The translations under genes and the position numbers were made by a program. The notes beneath the pieces are model-generated. The model was not told where the DNA came from. It made no database searches and saw nothing but the letters and a program-made list of their open reading frames with translations. From the NCBI GenBank assembly GCA_937891875.1, contig CALATR010000475.1:1-8371 (forward strand): a stretch of DNA of 8,371 nucleotides, written 5' to 3'. Every line of letters starts with the position of its first letter. The first letter of the stretch is position 1. The stretch comes from an uncultured Pseudomonadota bacterium (lineage in GTDB: Bacteria > Myxococcota_A > UBA796 > GCA-2862545). This document shows positions 1 through 4,988 of this stretch, piece after piece.

Positions 1-33
1 CTAGTTCTACCACGCCTCTACTGTAGCAGCGGA

Positions 34-122
34 CGCGAGGTGAGACGCTGTGGGGAATCGAACCCCAGTGCCCCGAATTGCAAGTCCGGACCCGACACCA
101 GTCGACAGCGTCAAACCTCGCG
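34..122 (-). repeat. Extended inverted repeat enclosing the tRNA-like element
   Basis: Bases 34-51 and 105-122 are inverted copies matching at 16 of 18 positions. They consist of 8 bp (CGCGAGGT), a 2x2 internal loop, then 8 bp that include the whole tRNA-like acceptor stem. The helix is therefore about twice as long as a tRNA acceptor. It begins 10 bases after the stop codon of the minus-strand gene ending at 133, so that gene's transcript would probably contain it. Confidence 0.75.
43..112 (-). tRNA. tRNA-like element, anticodon UGC by position (degenerate or non-canonical)
   Basis: Read on the minus strand from 112 to 43, a cloverleaf can be drawn. The acceptor is a perfect 7 bp (GACGCTG/CAGCGTC). 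The D stem is about 4 bp (GACT/GGTC with one T-G pair). The anticodon stem is CCGGA/TTCGG with loop CTTGCAA, and the T arm is a perfect 5 bp with loop TTCGATT. The loop puts UGC at 34-36, which would read as alanine, but the alanine identity pair G3:U70 is absent (C:G here) and the discriminator is T, not A. T73 and the GCA string recall tRNA-Cys, yet the Cys register cannot form an anticodon stem. The body is only about 70 nt, the D and anticodon stems compete for one base, the D loop lacks A14, and no CCA is encoded. It is best viewed as a divergent or decayed tRNA, possibly carried by the adjacent mobile segment. Function is uncertain. Confidence 0.5.
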
Positions 123-132
123 TCCTACCCCC

Positions 133-576
133 TCAACCCGGCACTCGTCCGCACACGGCGCAGCGGCCGAGGTGGCGGGGGTAGCAGTTGTCGCAGTGCC
201 CACACCTTGTGAGGGCTTGTGGATCTGTGGCCTCCCAAGTGCCTCGGCCGAGCTTCTCAACGAGACCATGCCGACTCAACGTGCGGAGCGCGTTGTGCGT
301 GCGCTTGGTGTTGTCTCTCGACCGCTCGCCGAAGGCGAGTTCTCCGATCTCCGGCACCGGTGCTTGTGGATTTTCCCACACCAACTCAAGCACCCGTTCC
401 GTGGTTGGAGACGCCCTGGGGCTGACATCTGGTAGCCCGTCTCCCTCGCCGTCCAAGACGGCCTTGAACTGCTGCTCCAGGCGACGGATCCGTCCATCCA
501 GTCCGTCGCGCTGGCTGCGGAGCCGTTGTAGCTGTGCCGCGATGGCCTCAGCGCGTCGGTAGTCTGGCCTGGACAT
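133..576 (-). CDS. Small coiled-coil / winged-helix / zinc-ribbon protein
   Basis: This 147-aa protein is not one I can name. Residues 5-42 are rich in Arg, Leu, Gln and Glu with heptad-like spacing and look like a short coiled coil. Residues about 58-118 look like a winged helix: helices around TTERVLELVWENP and KRTHNALRTLSRHGLVEKLG, followed by a basic wing (GRGTWEA). The C-terminus has C125-xx-C128 and C139-xx-C142, plus an extra C131, consistent with a zinc ribbon. A DNA-binding regulator is the natural inference. I chose the start at 576 because GGAG lies 5 bases upstream; a longer reading from 636 would have no such site and would run through the likely promoter. The gene sits downstream of the recombinase on the same strand, with 156 bp between them, and is followed 20 bases later by the tRNA-like element. 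It could be a regulator or accessory factor of the integrated segment. Confidence 0.75.
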   Translation of the reverse strand: MSRPDYRRAEAIAAQLQRLRSQRDGLDGRIRRLEQQFKAVLDGEGDGLPDVSPRASPTTERVLELVWENPQAPVPEIGELAFGERSRDNTKRTHNALRTLSRHGLVEKLGRGTWEATDPQALTRCGHCDNCYPRHLGRCAVCGRVPG

Positions 577-732
577 GATGTCTCCAGAGTAGTGTCTCAT
601 CATAGCCGGTTCTGGCGCCCGAGATCCAGCTTTCATCCTCAGTTTTCGGGATCGCCGGGATCACCGGGATCAATTGGCGATGGCTACGGTAGGTAGGGTT
701 GCATGACGTGTCTCAACGTGAGTGAGACTGTC
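577..732 (-). promoter_or_regulatory. Promoter and repeat region of the winged-helix gene
   Basis: On the minus strand a good -10 box, TATGAT (599-604), lies about 23 bases before the ATG at 576; I see no convincing -35. A TGTCTCA site (593-599, written on the plus strand) abuts the -10 and would cover the expected transcription start, a position that suits a repressor. The same heptamer recurs at 709-715 and 729-735. Three tandem 9-bp CGGGATC repeats lie at 647-673. Confidence 0.45.
647..673. repeat. Three tandem 9-bp CGGGATCNN repeats
   Basis: The copies are CGGGATCGC (647-655), CGGGATCAC (656-664) and CGGGATCAA (665-673). They are head to tail with no spacer and share seven identical bases. 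They sit in the short intergenic gap between recombinase and winged-helix gene, about 70-100 bases upstream of the latter's start. They could be protein-binding iterons; no role is shown. Confidence 0.7.
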
Positions 733-736
733 TCAC
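722..736. promoter_or_regulatory. Perfect 15-bp dyad GTGAGAC-T-GTCTCAC at the recombinase stop codon
   Basis: This perfect inverted repeat has a 1-base centre and overlaps the recombinase stop codon (733-735). A further GTCTCA at 710-715 makes an alternative hairpin with TGAGAC at 723-728. The half-site GTGAGAC also appears at 40-46, at the 3' edge of the tRNA-like acceptor. It may be a protein-binding site or a weak transcript-end hairpin; there is no T run. Confidence 0.5.
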
Positions 737-1977
737 CGAGCTAGCGGTACCACCTTTGCGGCAGCCTGGTCCGGACACCCAACTCCCGGCACCAACCGCA
801 CCGCCTCTACCAGCTCCGCCCAGTCCGCGTCGTCGTAGTGGCCGTCCCGAACGGTCTTCGCGGCATGTCCAACCAGCACGTCGATCACCCGGTCCTCCAC
901 GCCCTTTCGGCGCAGGTGACGCTGGAAGCCTGCGCGAGCCCAGTGAGACAGCTTCCTGTTGCCCCGGCGCGCGTCTCGCCAGATGTCGGGGCGGATGTCG
1001 CCCGCACCCTCTGCGGCCTCCATGATGGCGGCGAGCGTCGGCACGGACGGCATGGTCTTCAGGAGCGGTCCCTCTTGGCGCTCTCCCACGAGCTCGCGGA
1101 GCAGGGGAGCGAGGACCGGAGCGACTGGGACTGTCCGACCCAGCTTCTCCTTCTTGGACTTGCCGACCCGCACGTCGAGCGTGGGCACCGGCGAGTCAAG
1201 TCCGTGCAGGTGCTCCACCCGGATCCCCTTGACCTGGGAGATGCGGAGGCCAGTCGCCCGCATGATCTCGAGCAGCGAGCGAGCGTTGGAATCGCTCCGG
1301 GGAACGATGCCGGCATGGTGGAGGATCGCGTCCATCTCACGCATGGTCGGCGCCTTCATCGGCCGGCCCCCGGTCTCGACCGACGGCACGACCAGTGACT
1401 TCGTCTTCGGGGGAGCGCCGAGCCCTGCGACGGCGCCCGTGTCCGAGGCCCACGCCCAAGCGCCCCAGAGGGTGCGCATCACCTGGGCCTGGCGCGACTG
1501 CCCGGCGCCGGACGCCTCGACCCGAGCCTGCAAGCGGTCGCACAAGTCGATGCTGAGCAGGTCCGCCGGGATGGGGGTGTCGTTGGGGAGTCCAGCCAGC
1601 GCGCGGATCTCCGTCTCGATGCGCTTCAGGTTCAGGGCGTCCAGGTCACGGGTGCCGTCGCTGACGCGCTTCTTGGTGATTCGCCAGTTCGCGTAGCCGA
1701 CGAACGCATCCCGTAGGTCCCCGACCGCGGGGCGCTCGGGCTGCACGGGGCGCTGGGCCGCATCTGTCGGGCGCCTGAACGTGCCTGAGAGTTGCAGGGA
1801 CTCGGAGACACTGAGGGCCCAACGGTTGGCGTCAGCGGCAGTGCCGTAGATCGTCCAGCTCTGCGCCACGCGCTCACCGTTGACGACCTCCCTCCAGCGC
1901 AGCCGGTGCCGACCGCCGGAAAGGGCGGTGACGGAGACGCCCGGGTGGGCCTCTGAACGGTTTCGGCGAGCGGCCAT
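733..1977 (-). CDS. Tyrosine recombinase / site-specific integrase
   Basis: The 414-aa protein would cut and rejoin DNA at attachment sites through a covalent phosphotyrosine intermediate. The N-terminus (about 10-65) resembles an arm-type DNA-binding domain (HRLRWREVVNGERVAQSWT). A core-binding helical region follows at about 80-185, and the catalytic domain occupies about 205-390. All the expected catalytic residues can be placed: R245 in ATGLRIS, the beta-hairpin lysine near 273-275 in GKSKKEK, H345-xx-R348 in SHWAR, H371 in VGHA, and nucleophile Y381 in DGHY. The gene is full-length and apparently intact. The ATG at 1977 is preferred because GGAG lies 6 bases upstream; GTG 2031 or ATG 2019 would put a cluster of dyads inside the coding sequence. 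It follows the azurin gene on the same strand after about 99 bp and precedes the winged-helix gene. The nearby tRNA-like element is a plausible attachment target, but no direct att repeat was found. Confidence 0.92.
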   Translation of the reverse strand: MAARRNRSEAHPGVSVTALSGGRHRLRWREVVNGERVAQSWTIYGTAADANRWALSVSESLQLSGTFRRPTDAAQRPVQPERPAVGDLRDAFVGYANWRITKKRVSDGTRDLDALNLKRIETEIRALAGLPNDTPIPADLLSIDLCDRLQARVEASGAGQSRQAQVMRTLWGAWAWASDTGAVAGLGAPPKTKSLVVPSVETGGRPMKAPTMREMDAILHHAGIVPRSDSNARSLLEIMRATGLRISQVKGIRVEHLHGLDSPVPTLDVRVGKSKKEKLGRTVPVAPVLAPLLRELVGERQEGPLLKTMPSVPTLAAIMEAAEGAGDIRPDIWRDARRGNRKLSHWARAGFQRHLRRKGVEDRVIDVLVGHAAKTVRDGHYDDADWAELVEAVRLVPGVGCPDQAAAKVVPLAR

Positions 1978-1987
1978 GGCGGACTCC

Positions 1988-2032
1988 GTGACACAGGTTT
2001 GTGTCACCCCTTGTGTCATGTGTCGCGACACA
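1988..2032 (-). promoter_or_regulatory. Cluster of TGTGTC/GACACA dyads in the recombinase leader
   Basis: Five half-sites occur in 45 bases. GTGACACA-N4-TGTGTCAC is a perfect dyad at 1988-2007. A lone TGTGTCA lies at 2012-2018. TGTGTCG directly joined to CGACACA forms a perfect 14-bp palindrome at 2019-2032. The cluster ends 11 bases before the chosen start codon, where an operator for autoregulation or arm-type recombinase sites would be expected. Confidence 0.6.
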
Positions 2033-2076
2033 AGACAAGCCCATCCGATGGCGCTCGCCGATAATTCCGCCTGGGT

Positions 2077-2622
2077 CTACTCGACCTTGAGGGTGCCCTT
2101 CATCATCATGTAGTGGCCGGGGAAGGTGCAGATGTACTCGTACTCGCCGGCGGGCAGGTTCACGACCACGGTGGTGGTCTCGCCGGGCTTGGCGAGCTTG
2201 GTGGCGGCCAGGACCTCGGGGATCATCGGCACGTGGTCCTTGTCCATGGGGACCTGCATGCCGGCCTTGCCGACGGTCTCCATGCTGCCCTTCTTCACGA
2301 CGACCACGTTGTGGATCATCGCGGGGGAGGTGGCGTTGTTGACCATCTTGATGCGGGTCGGGGTGTCGGCCTTGATGACCAGCTCGGTCTGCTTGTAGGC
2401 CATGTTGTCGCCGTCGGACTCGACGATGACCTCGGGGTGCTCGGCGCCGTCGTCGGCACCCACCACGATGTTGGCGGCGGGAGCCTCCTCGGTCTTGGGC
2501 TCCTCCTTGGGGGTCTCCTCGGTCTTCATCTCCTCCTTGGGCTCCTCGGGGGTCTCGGGAGCGGGGGTGCCGGCGCAGGCGGCGAGGGAGAGGGCGAGAG
2601 CGGTGATGACGAGCGAACGCAT
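2077..2622 (-). CDS. Azurin-type cupredoxin lipoprotein
   Basis: This 181-aa protein is a predicted exported, lipid-anchored blue-copper electron carrier. Residues 1-15 are a lipoprotein signal peptide with lipobox LAAC, so C16 would be lipidated. Residues 18-50 are a Pro/Glu/Lys/Thr linker that would hold the domain off the membrane. The cupredoxin domain covers about 51-181. Type-1 copper ligands are visible in azurin spacing: H104 in MIHN, C165 and H170 in CTFPGH, and M174 (Cys+5 and Cys+9, as in azurin). The CTFPGH...MKGTL end is the azurin signature and separates it from plastocyanin. Azurins are known to shuttle electrons between periplasmic cytochromes and terminal reductases or oxidases. 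GGAGG lies 4 bases before ATG 2622. It is divergent from a cytochrome c lipoprotein of identical length and similar build, its likely partner. Confidence 0.93.
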   Translation of the reverse strand: MRSLVITALALSLAACAGTPAPETPEEPKEEMKTEETPKEEPKTEEAPAANIVVGADDGAEHPEVIVESDGDNMAYKQTELVIKADTPTRIKMVNNATSPAMIHNVVVVKKGSMETVGKAGMQVPMDKDHVPMIPEVLAATKLAKPGETTTVVVNLPAGEYEYICTFPGHYMMMKGTLKVE

Positions 2623-2809
2623 GAATCCTCCGGAATCCAGGGTGCGGCGATGGGTCGCGCAGTTCCGTTCGCCGGCTGACTACGACACAGTGTGTGTCTG
2701 CGCAAACGTTCTGCTGCAGATGGTTGCAGGTGCGGCGAGGTGCCGCGCAGCCCGACGTGGCCTTGTGGTCCTACGCCGCCCCGATAACGGCACGGTTCAG
2801 GAGGCTCCC
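2623..2809. promoter_or_regulatory. Divergent control region of azurin and cytochrome c genes
   Basis: This 187-bp spacer must hold both promoters. The clearest element is the perfect dyad GACACA-GTG-TGTGTC at 2684-2698, which carries the same half-site found in the recombinase leader. A GATAAC at 2783-2788 could be a weak -10 for the cytochrome gene, but no good -35 is seen. The cytochrome gene has a full AGGAGG at 2799-2804. Confidence 0.5.
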
Positions 2810-3355
2810 ATGCGCACCATCATGATCCCCGCTTCGATGCTGCTTCTCGCGGCGTGCGGCGGCACCCCCACCCCCGCCGAGACCCCCAAGGACGAGGCCC
2901 CGAAGGAGGAGCCGACGGCCGAGCCGAAGGACGAGGCGAAGCCCGCGGGCGACCCGACCGACGCGGCCTCCTTCGACGCGCTCGACGCGGACGCCAAGCA
3001 CGCCTTCCTCATGAAGAAGGGCGAGGAGGTCTACACCAGCAGCACGCTGGCCTGCCAGACCTGCCACGGCGCCGACGGCAAGGGCACGCCGCCCGCCTTC
3101 CCGCCGCTGGTCGGGCAGAAGGACATGATGGGCGACTGCGTCAACCACGCTGCCATCGTGATCTACGGCCTGCAGGGCGAGATCGTGGTCGACGGTCAGA
3201 CCTACAACGGCGTGATGACCCCCCAGGGCGACATGCTCGACGATCTGCAGATCGCCGCGGTCGCCACCTACGAGCGCAACACCTGGGGCAACGCCTTCGG
3301 CGACTGCACCCCGGCGGACGTGGCCAAGGCACGGGCGGAGAACCCGCTGAAGTAG
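2810..3355 (+). CDS. Mono-haem c-type cytochrome lipoprotein
   Basis: This 181-aa protein is a predicted membrane-tethered electron carrier. The signal peptide ends in lipobox LAAC with lipidated C16, and a charged Pro/Glu/Lys/Asp linker spans about 19-52. The haem-c motif C82-QT-C85-H86 gives covalent attachment and the proximal ligand. M136 in YNGVMTPQG is the likely distal ligand, followed by the class I C-terminal helix (LQIAAVATYERNTWGN), a form common in small cytochromes linked to oxidases and nitrite reductases. C110 and C166 are extra cysteines that may form a disulphide. I chose ATG 2810 because AGGAGG lies 5 bases upstream and the signal peptide starts there; in-frame sequence upstream is only the shadow of the azurin gene. 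It is divergent from the azurin gene, and its stop lies 25 bases from the convergent OmpA-family gene. Confidence 0.93.
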   Translation: MRTIMIPASMLLLAACGGTPTPAETPKDEAPKEEPTAEPKDEAKPAGDPTDAASFDALDADAKHAFLMKKGEEVYTSSTLACQTCHGADGKGTPPAFPPLVGQKDMMGDCVNHAAIVIYGLQGEIVVDGQTYNGVMTPQGDMLDDLQIAAVATYERNTWGNAFGDCTPADVAKARAENPLK

Positions 3356-3380
3356 GGCGTCAAAGGCGGGTTGTGGTCGC

Positions 3381-4391
3381 CTAGAGCGCGGTCCAGCCCA
3401 CCGACGGAACGCCGGATCCAGCCGGCGGCGGGTTGGCGCCCACCATGTACAGGGCGCGCCGGTTCGCCGCCTCGTCGACCCCGTCGGCGGTGGGCACGGC
3501 GAGCAGGTCCTCGCCGAAGCCGTGGTAGTAGATCGGCTTGCTGTAGCCGTGGCTGCGCAGCCAGCGGGCGATCGAGCGGGCCCGGCGGCGGGACAGGTCG
3601 CGGTTGCTGGCCTTGTCCCCCTGGGTGTCGGTGCAGCCGGCGATGTAGAGCTTGACCGGCACCACGTTGCCGTACTTGTCGAGCACGTCCTGCAGCTGCT
3701 TCAGGGTGGACTGCAGCTTGGGCTCCTCCGACGCGCGGATGACGTCGCTGTTGGTCTCGAAGAGCACGTCGTCGTGGGGGATGTCGAGGAACCAGGGCGA
3801 GTAGGTGAAGCCGGCCCAGGCGGACTCGCCGTTGAGCTTGATGTCCAGGAGCACGACGTCGCCGGGATCGCCCACCCAGGGCACCTCGATGGTCCCGGGG
3901 CCCGCGCCGATGGGCACGCGCCGCTCGTCCAGCTTGGCCTTGTGGGCGCCGTAGGCGATGATCTCGGCGTCGTTGACGTGGGCGGTGACCTCGACGGTCA
4001 GCGTGCGGGCCTTCACGTCGGCGCTGGCGTGGGAGAGGTCGACCTTGAGCGGGGCGCCGAAGCTCCAGCTGAACGGGACCTTCACCTCTTCGGTGGTCGA
4101 GTCGGTGAACTCGGCCTGGACCCAGGCGGTGGCGTCGGTGACGGAGTTGTCGCGGCGCCACTCGAAGCGGGCTGCCTGGCCGGCGCCGACGCCGGACTTG
4201 TTGAACTCGTACGTCTGCCCGCCGGCCTCGATGACGACCCGCAGCGAGCGCACCGCACGGCTGGGAGTGACGATGAACGCCGGGTTTTCGCCAGGACCGG
4301 GCGCTGGGGAGTAGCCGAAGCCCAGGTCGCCCGCCCAGGCGGAGACGGTGGCGAGCAGGGCGGCAGCAGCGAGAGCCAGGCGGCGCAGCAT
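3381..4391 (-). CDS. OmpA-family peptidoglycan-binding envelope protein
   Basis: This 336-aa exported protein has a signal peptide at residues 1-20 (cleavage after AWA). An unrecognised mostly beta region follows at about 21-200, poor in hydrophobic stretches and so probably periplasmic rather than a barrel. A C-terminal OmpA/MotB-like domain lies at about 203-320. The peptidoglycan-binding signature is present: D255 in CTDTQG, N263, L266-S267, and R270-A271 in LSRRRA. The conserved Asp and Arg are those known to contact the diaminopimelate of the cell wall. A Pro-rich tail closes the protein. GGAGG lies 4 bases before ATG 4391; a longer reading to 4679 has no start site signal. It converges on the cytochrome gene, and a small 5-bp hairpin (3364-3382) lies in the gap. 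It probably anchors the outer envelope to the wall, or is the wall-binding part of a larger complex. Confidence 0.88.
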   Translation of the reverse strand: MLRRLALAAAALLATVSAWAGDLGFGYSPAPGPGENPAFIVTPSRAVRSLRVVIEAGGQTYEFNKSGVGAGQAARFEWRRDNSVTDATAWVQAEFTDSTTEEVKVPFSWSFGAPLKVDLSHASADVKARTLTVEVTAHVNDAEIIAYGAHKAKLDERRVPIGAGPGTIEVPWVGDPGDVVLLDIKLNGESAWAGFTYSPWFLDIPHDDVLFETNSDVIRASEEPKLQSTLKQLQDVLDKYGNVVPVKLYIAGCTDTQGDKASNRDLSRRRARSIARWLRSHGYSKPIYYHGFGEDLLAVPTADGVDEAANRRALYMVGANPPPAGSGVPSVGWTAL

Positions 4392-4696
4392 GGGTCCTCC
4401 ACGGTCGGGGAGGCTAACCCACGACCGTCCCCAGACCGTCCTCGTCGGGGCGGGTTCGGCATGGTCCTGACAGTTGACGGGCCCCCCCCTGCGTCGTACT
4501 TGGGGGGAGCGTCGCGCGGCAGGCCTGCCGTGCGCGCAGCCGGTGTGAGGGCCTGGGACGTCGCCACTGCGCCACGTCCCGACGCGGATCGAGCCGATCT
4601 GCGGGTTCCGCCGGCGCGCGGTCCACGGATCGTGCTCCATCGCTGCACCGCGGTCGTCGTGTTCGTCCACACGATCCACGTCGTGCGCGCAACCCC
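4392..4696. other. 305-base gene-free stretch with palindromes
   Basis: The stretch separates divergent genes, so promoters for both should lie here. I see a run of eight C (4482-4489) that can pair with GGGGGG at 4502-4507, and a long palindrome at 4513-4534. TTGACG at 4474-4479 resembles a plus-strand -35, but the sequence 17 bases on (TACTTG) is a poor -10. No coding region in it is convincing. Confidence 0.4.
4513..4534. repeat. 22-bp palindrome centred on AGGCCT
   Basis: Ten of eleven base pairs are Watson-Crick about the centre at 4523/4524, and the remaining pair is G-T. It could be an operator for a dimeric regulator, or form a hairpin in RNA on either strand. It lies in the divergent spacer, 121 bases upstream of the OmpA-family start and 162 bases upstream of the 77-aa gene. 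Confidence 0.55.
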
Positions 4697-4930
4697 ATGG
4701 AGGTCGTCATTCCCGCCACAGCCGCCGCTCCCGTCAAGAGGCTCTTCCAGCTCACCACCGGCCGCGAGACCGTGACCGTGCACGGTCGCGCCAGCGCCGT
4801 CGAACAGGCGAAGGAGCTCTCCCAGCGCTCCCGCCGCCCGGTCTCGGTCGAGAGCACCGATGGTGCCGTGAAGATGCAGTTCTCGAACGGAGGCCTGCAG
4901 ACCTACCGGATGGAGACCTCGCGACACTGA
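4697..4930 (+). CDS. Small hypothetical protein (77 aa)
   Basis: I do not recognise the family. The reading frame has strongly G/C-biased third positions over nearly its whole length, and its stop lies 22 bases before a strong hairpin, so it is very probably a real gene. The protein has no signal peptide, membrane segment or cysteine. It reads as alternating beta and helix: a strand near ETVTVHG (24-30), a helix near AVEQAKELSQRS (34-45), then strands near PVSVES, VKMQFS and QTYRME. This suggests a small compact alpha/beta domain. The ATG at 4697 has no upstream ribosome site; GGAGG instead overlaps codons 1-3 (4699-4703), 5 bases before an in-frame ATT (4709), so an ATT start or leaderless translation from ATG cannot be excluded. 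Confidence 0.7.
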   Translation: MEVVIPATAAAPVKRLFQLTTGRETVTVHGRASAVEQAKELSQRSRRPVSVESTDGAVKMQFSNGGLQTYRMETSRH

Positions 4931-4952
4931 TCGCGAGCGACCGTCCGTGCTG

Positions 4953-4983
4953 GAAGCCCCGGTGGTCCGTCCGCCGGGGCTTC
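4953..4983. terminator. Hairpin terminator between convergent genes
   Basis: GAAGCCCCGG (4953-4962) pairs perfectly with CCGGGGCTTC (4974-4983) around an 11-base loop, followed on the plus strand by TTCGC. It lies between the stop of the 77-aa gene (4930) and the stop of the DUF4139 gene (4989), so it can serve both strands. There is no long T run, as is usual in GC-rich genomes. Confidence 0.8.
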
Positions 4984-4988
4984 TTCGC

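Noticed and set aside
43..112. A normal functional tRNA-Cys (GCA)
   Set aside because: T73 fits, but placing GCA at 34-36 breaks the anticodon stem completely; the pairing supports UGC in the loop.
40..737. Direct att repeats from sharing of GTGAGAC between 40-46 and 722-728
   Set aside because: Only seven bases are shared, and the flanks do not match. It is too short to support attachment sites on its own.
2402..2809. N-terminal extension of the cytochrome c frame
   Set aside because: It runs antisense to the azurin gene and through the divergent promoter. The signal peptide and AGGAGG mark ATG 2810 as the start.
3364..3382. Terminator between the cytochrome and OmpA-family genes
   Set aside because: The stem is only 5 bp with a long loop and overlaps the OmpA stop codon; it is too weak to call.
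4392..4679. N-terminal extension of the OmpA-family protein
   Set aside because: It has no ribosome site and would bury the clear signal peptide that begins at ATG 4391.
3522..4775. A long plus-strand frame opposite the OmpA-family gene
   Set aside because: Composition is a mirror of the real gene, with no recognisable motif. It runs through the palindromes and ends inside the 77-aa gene in another frame.
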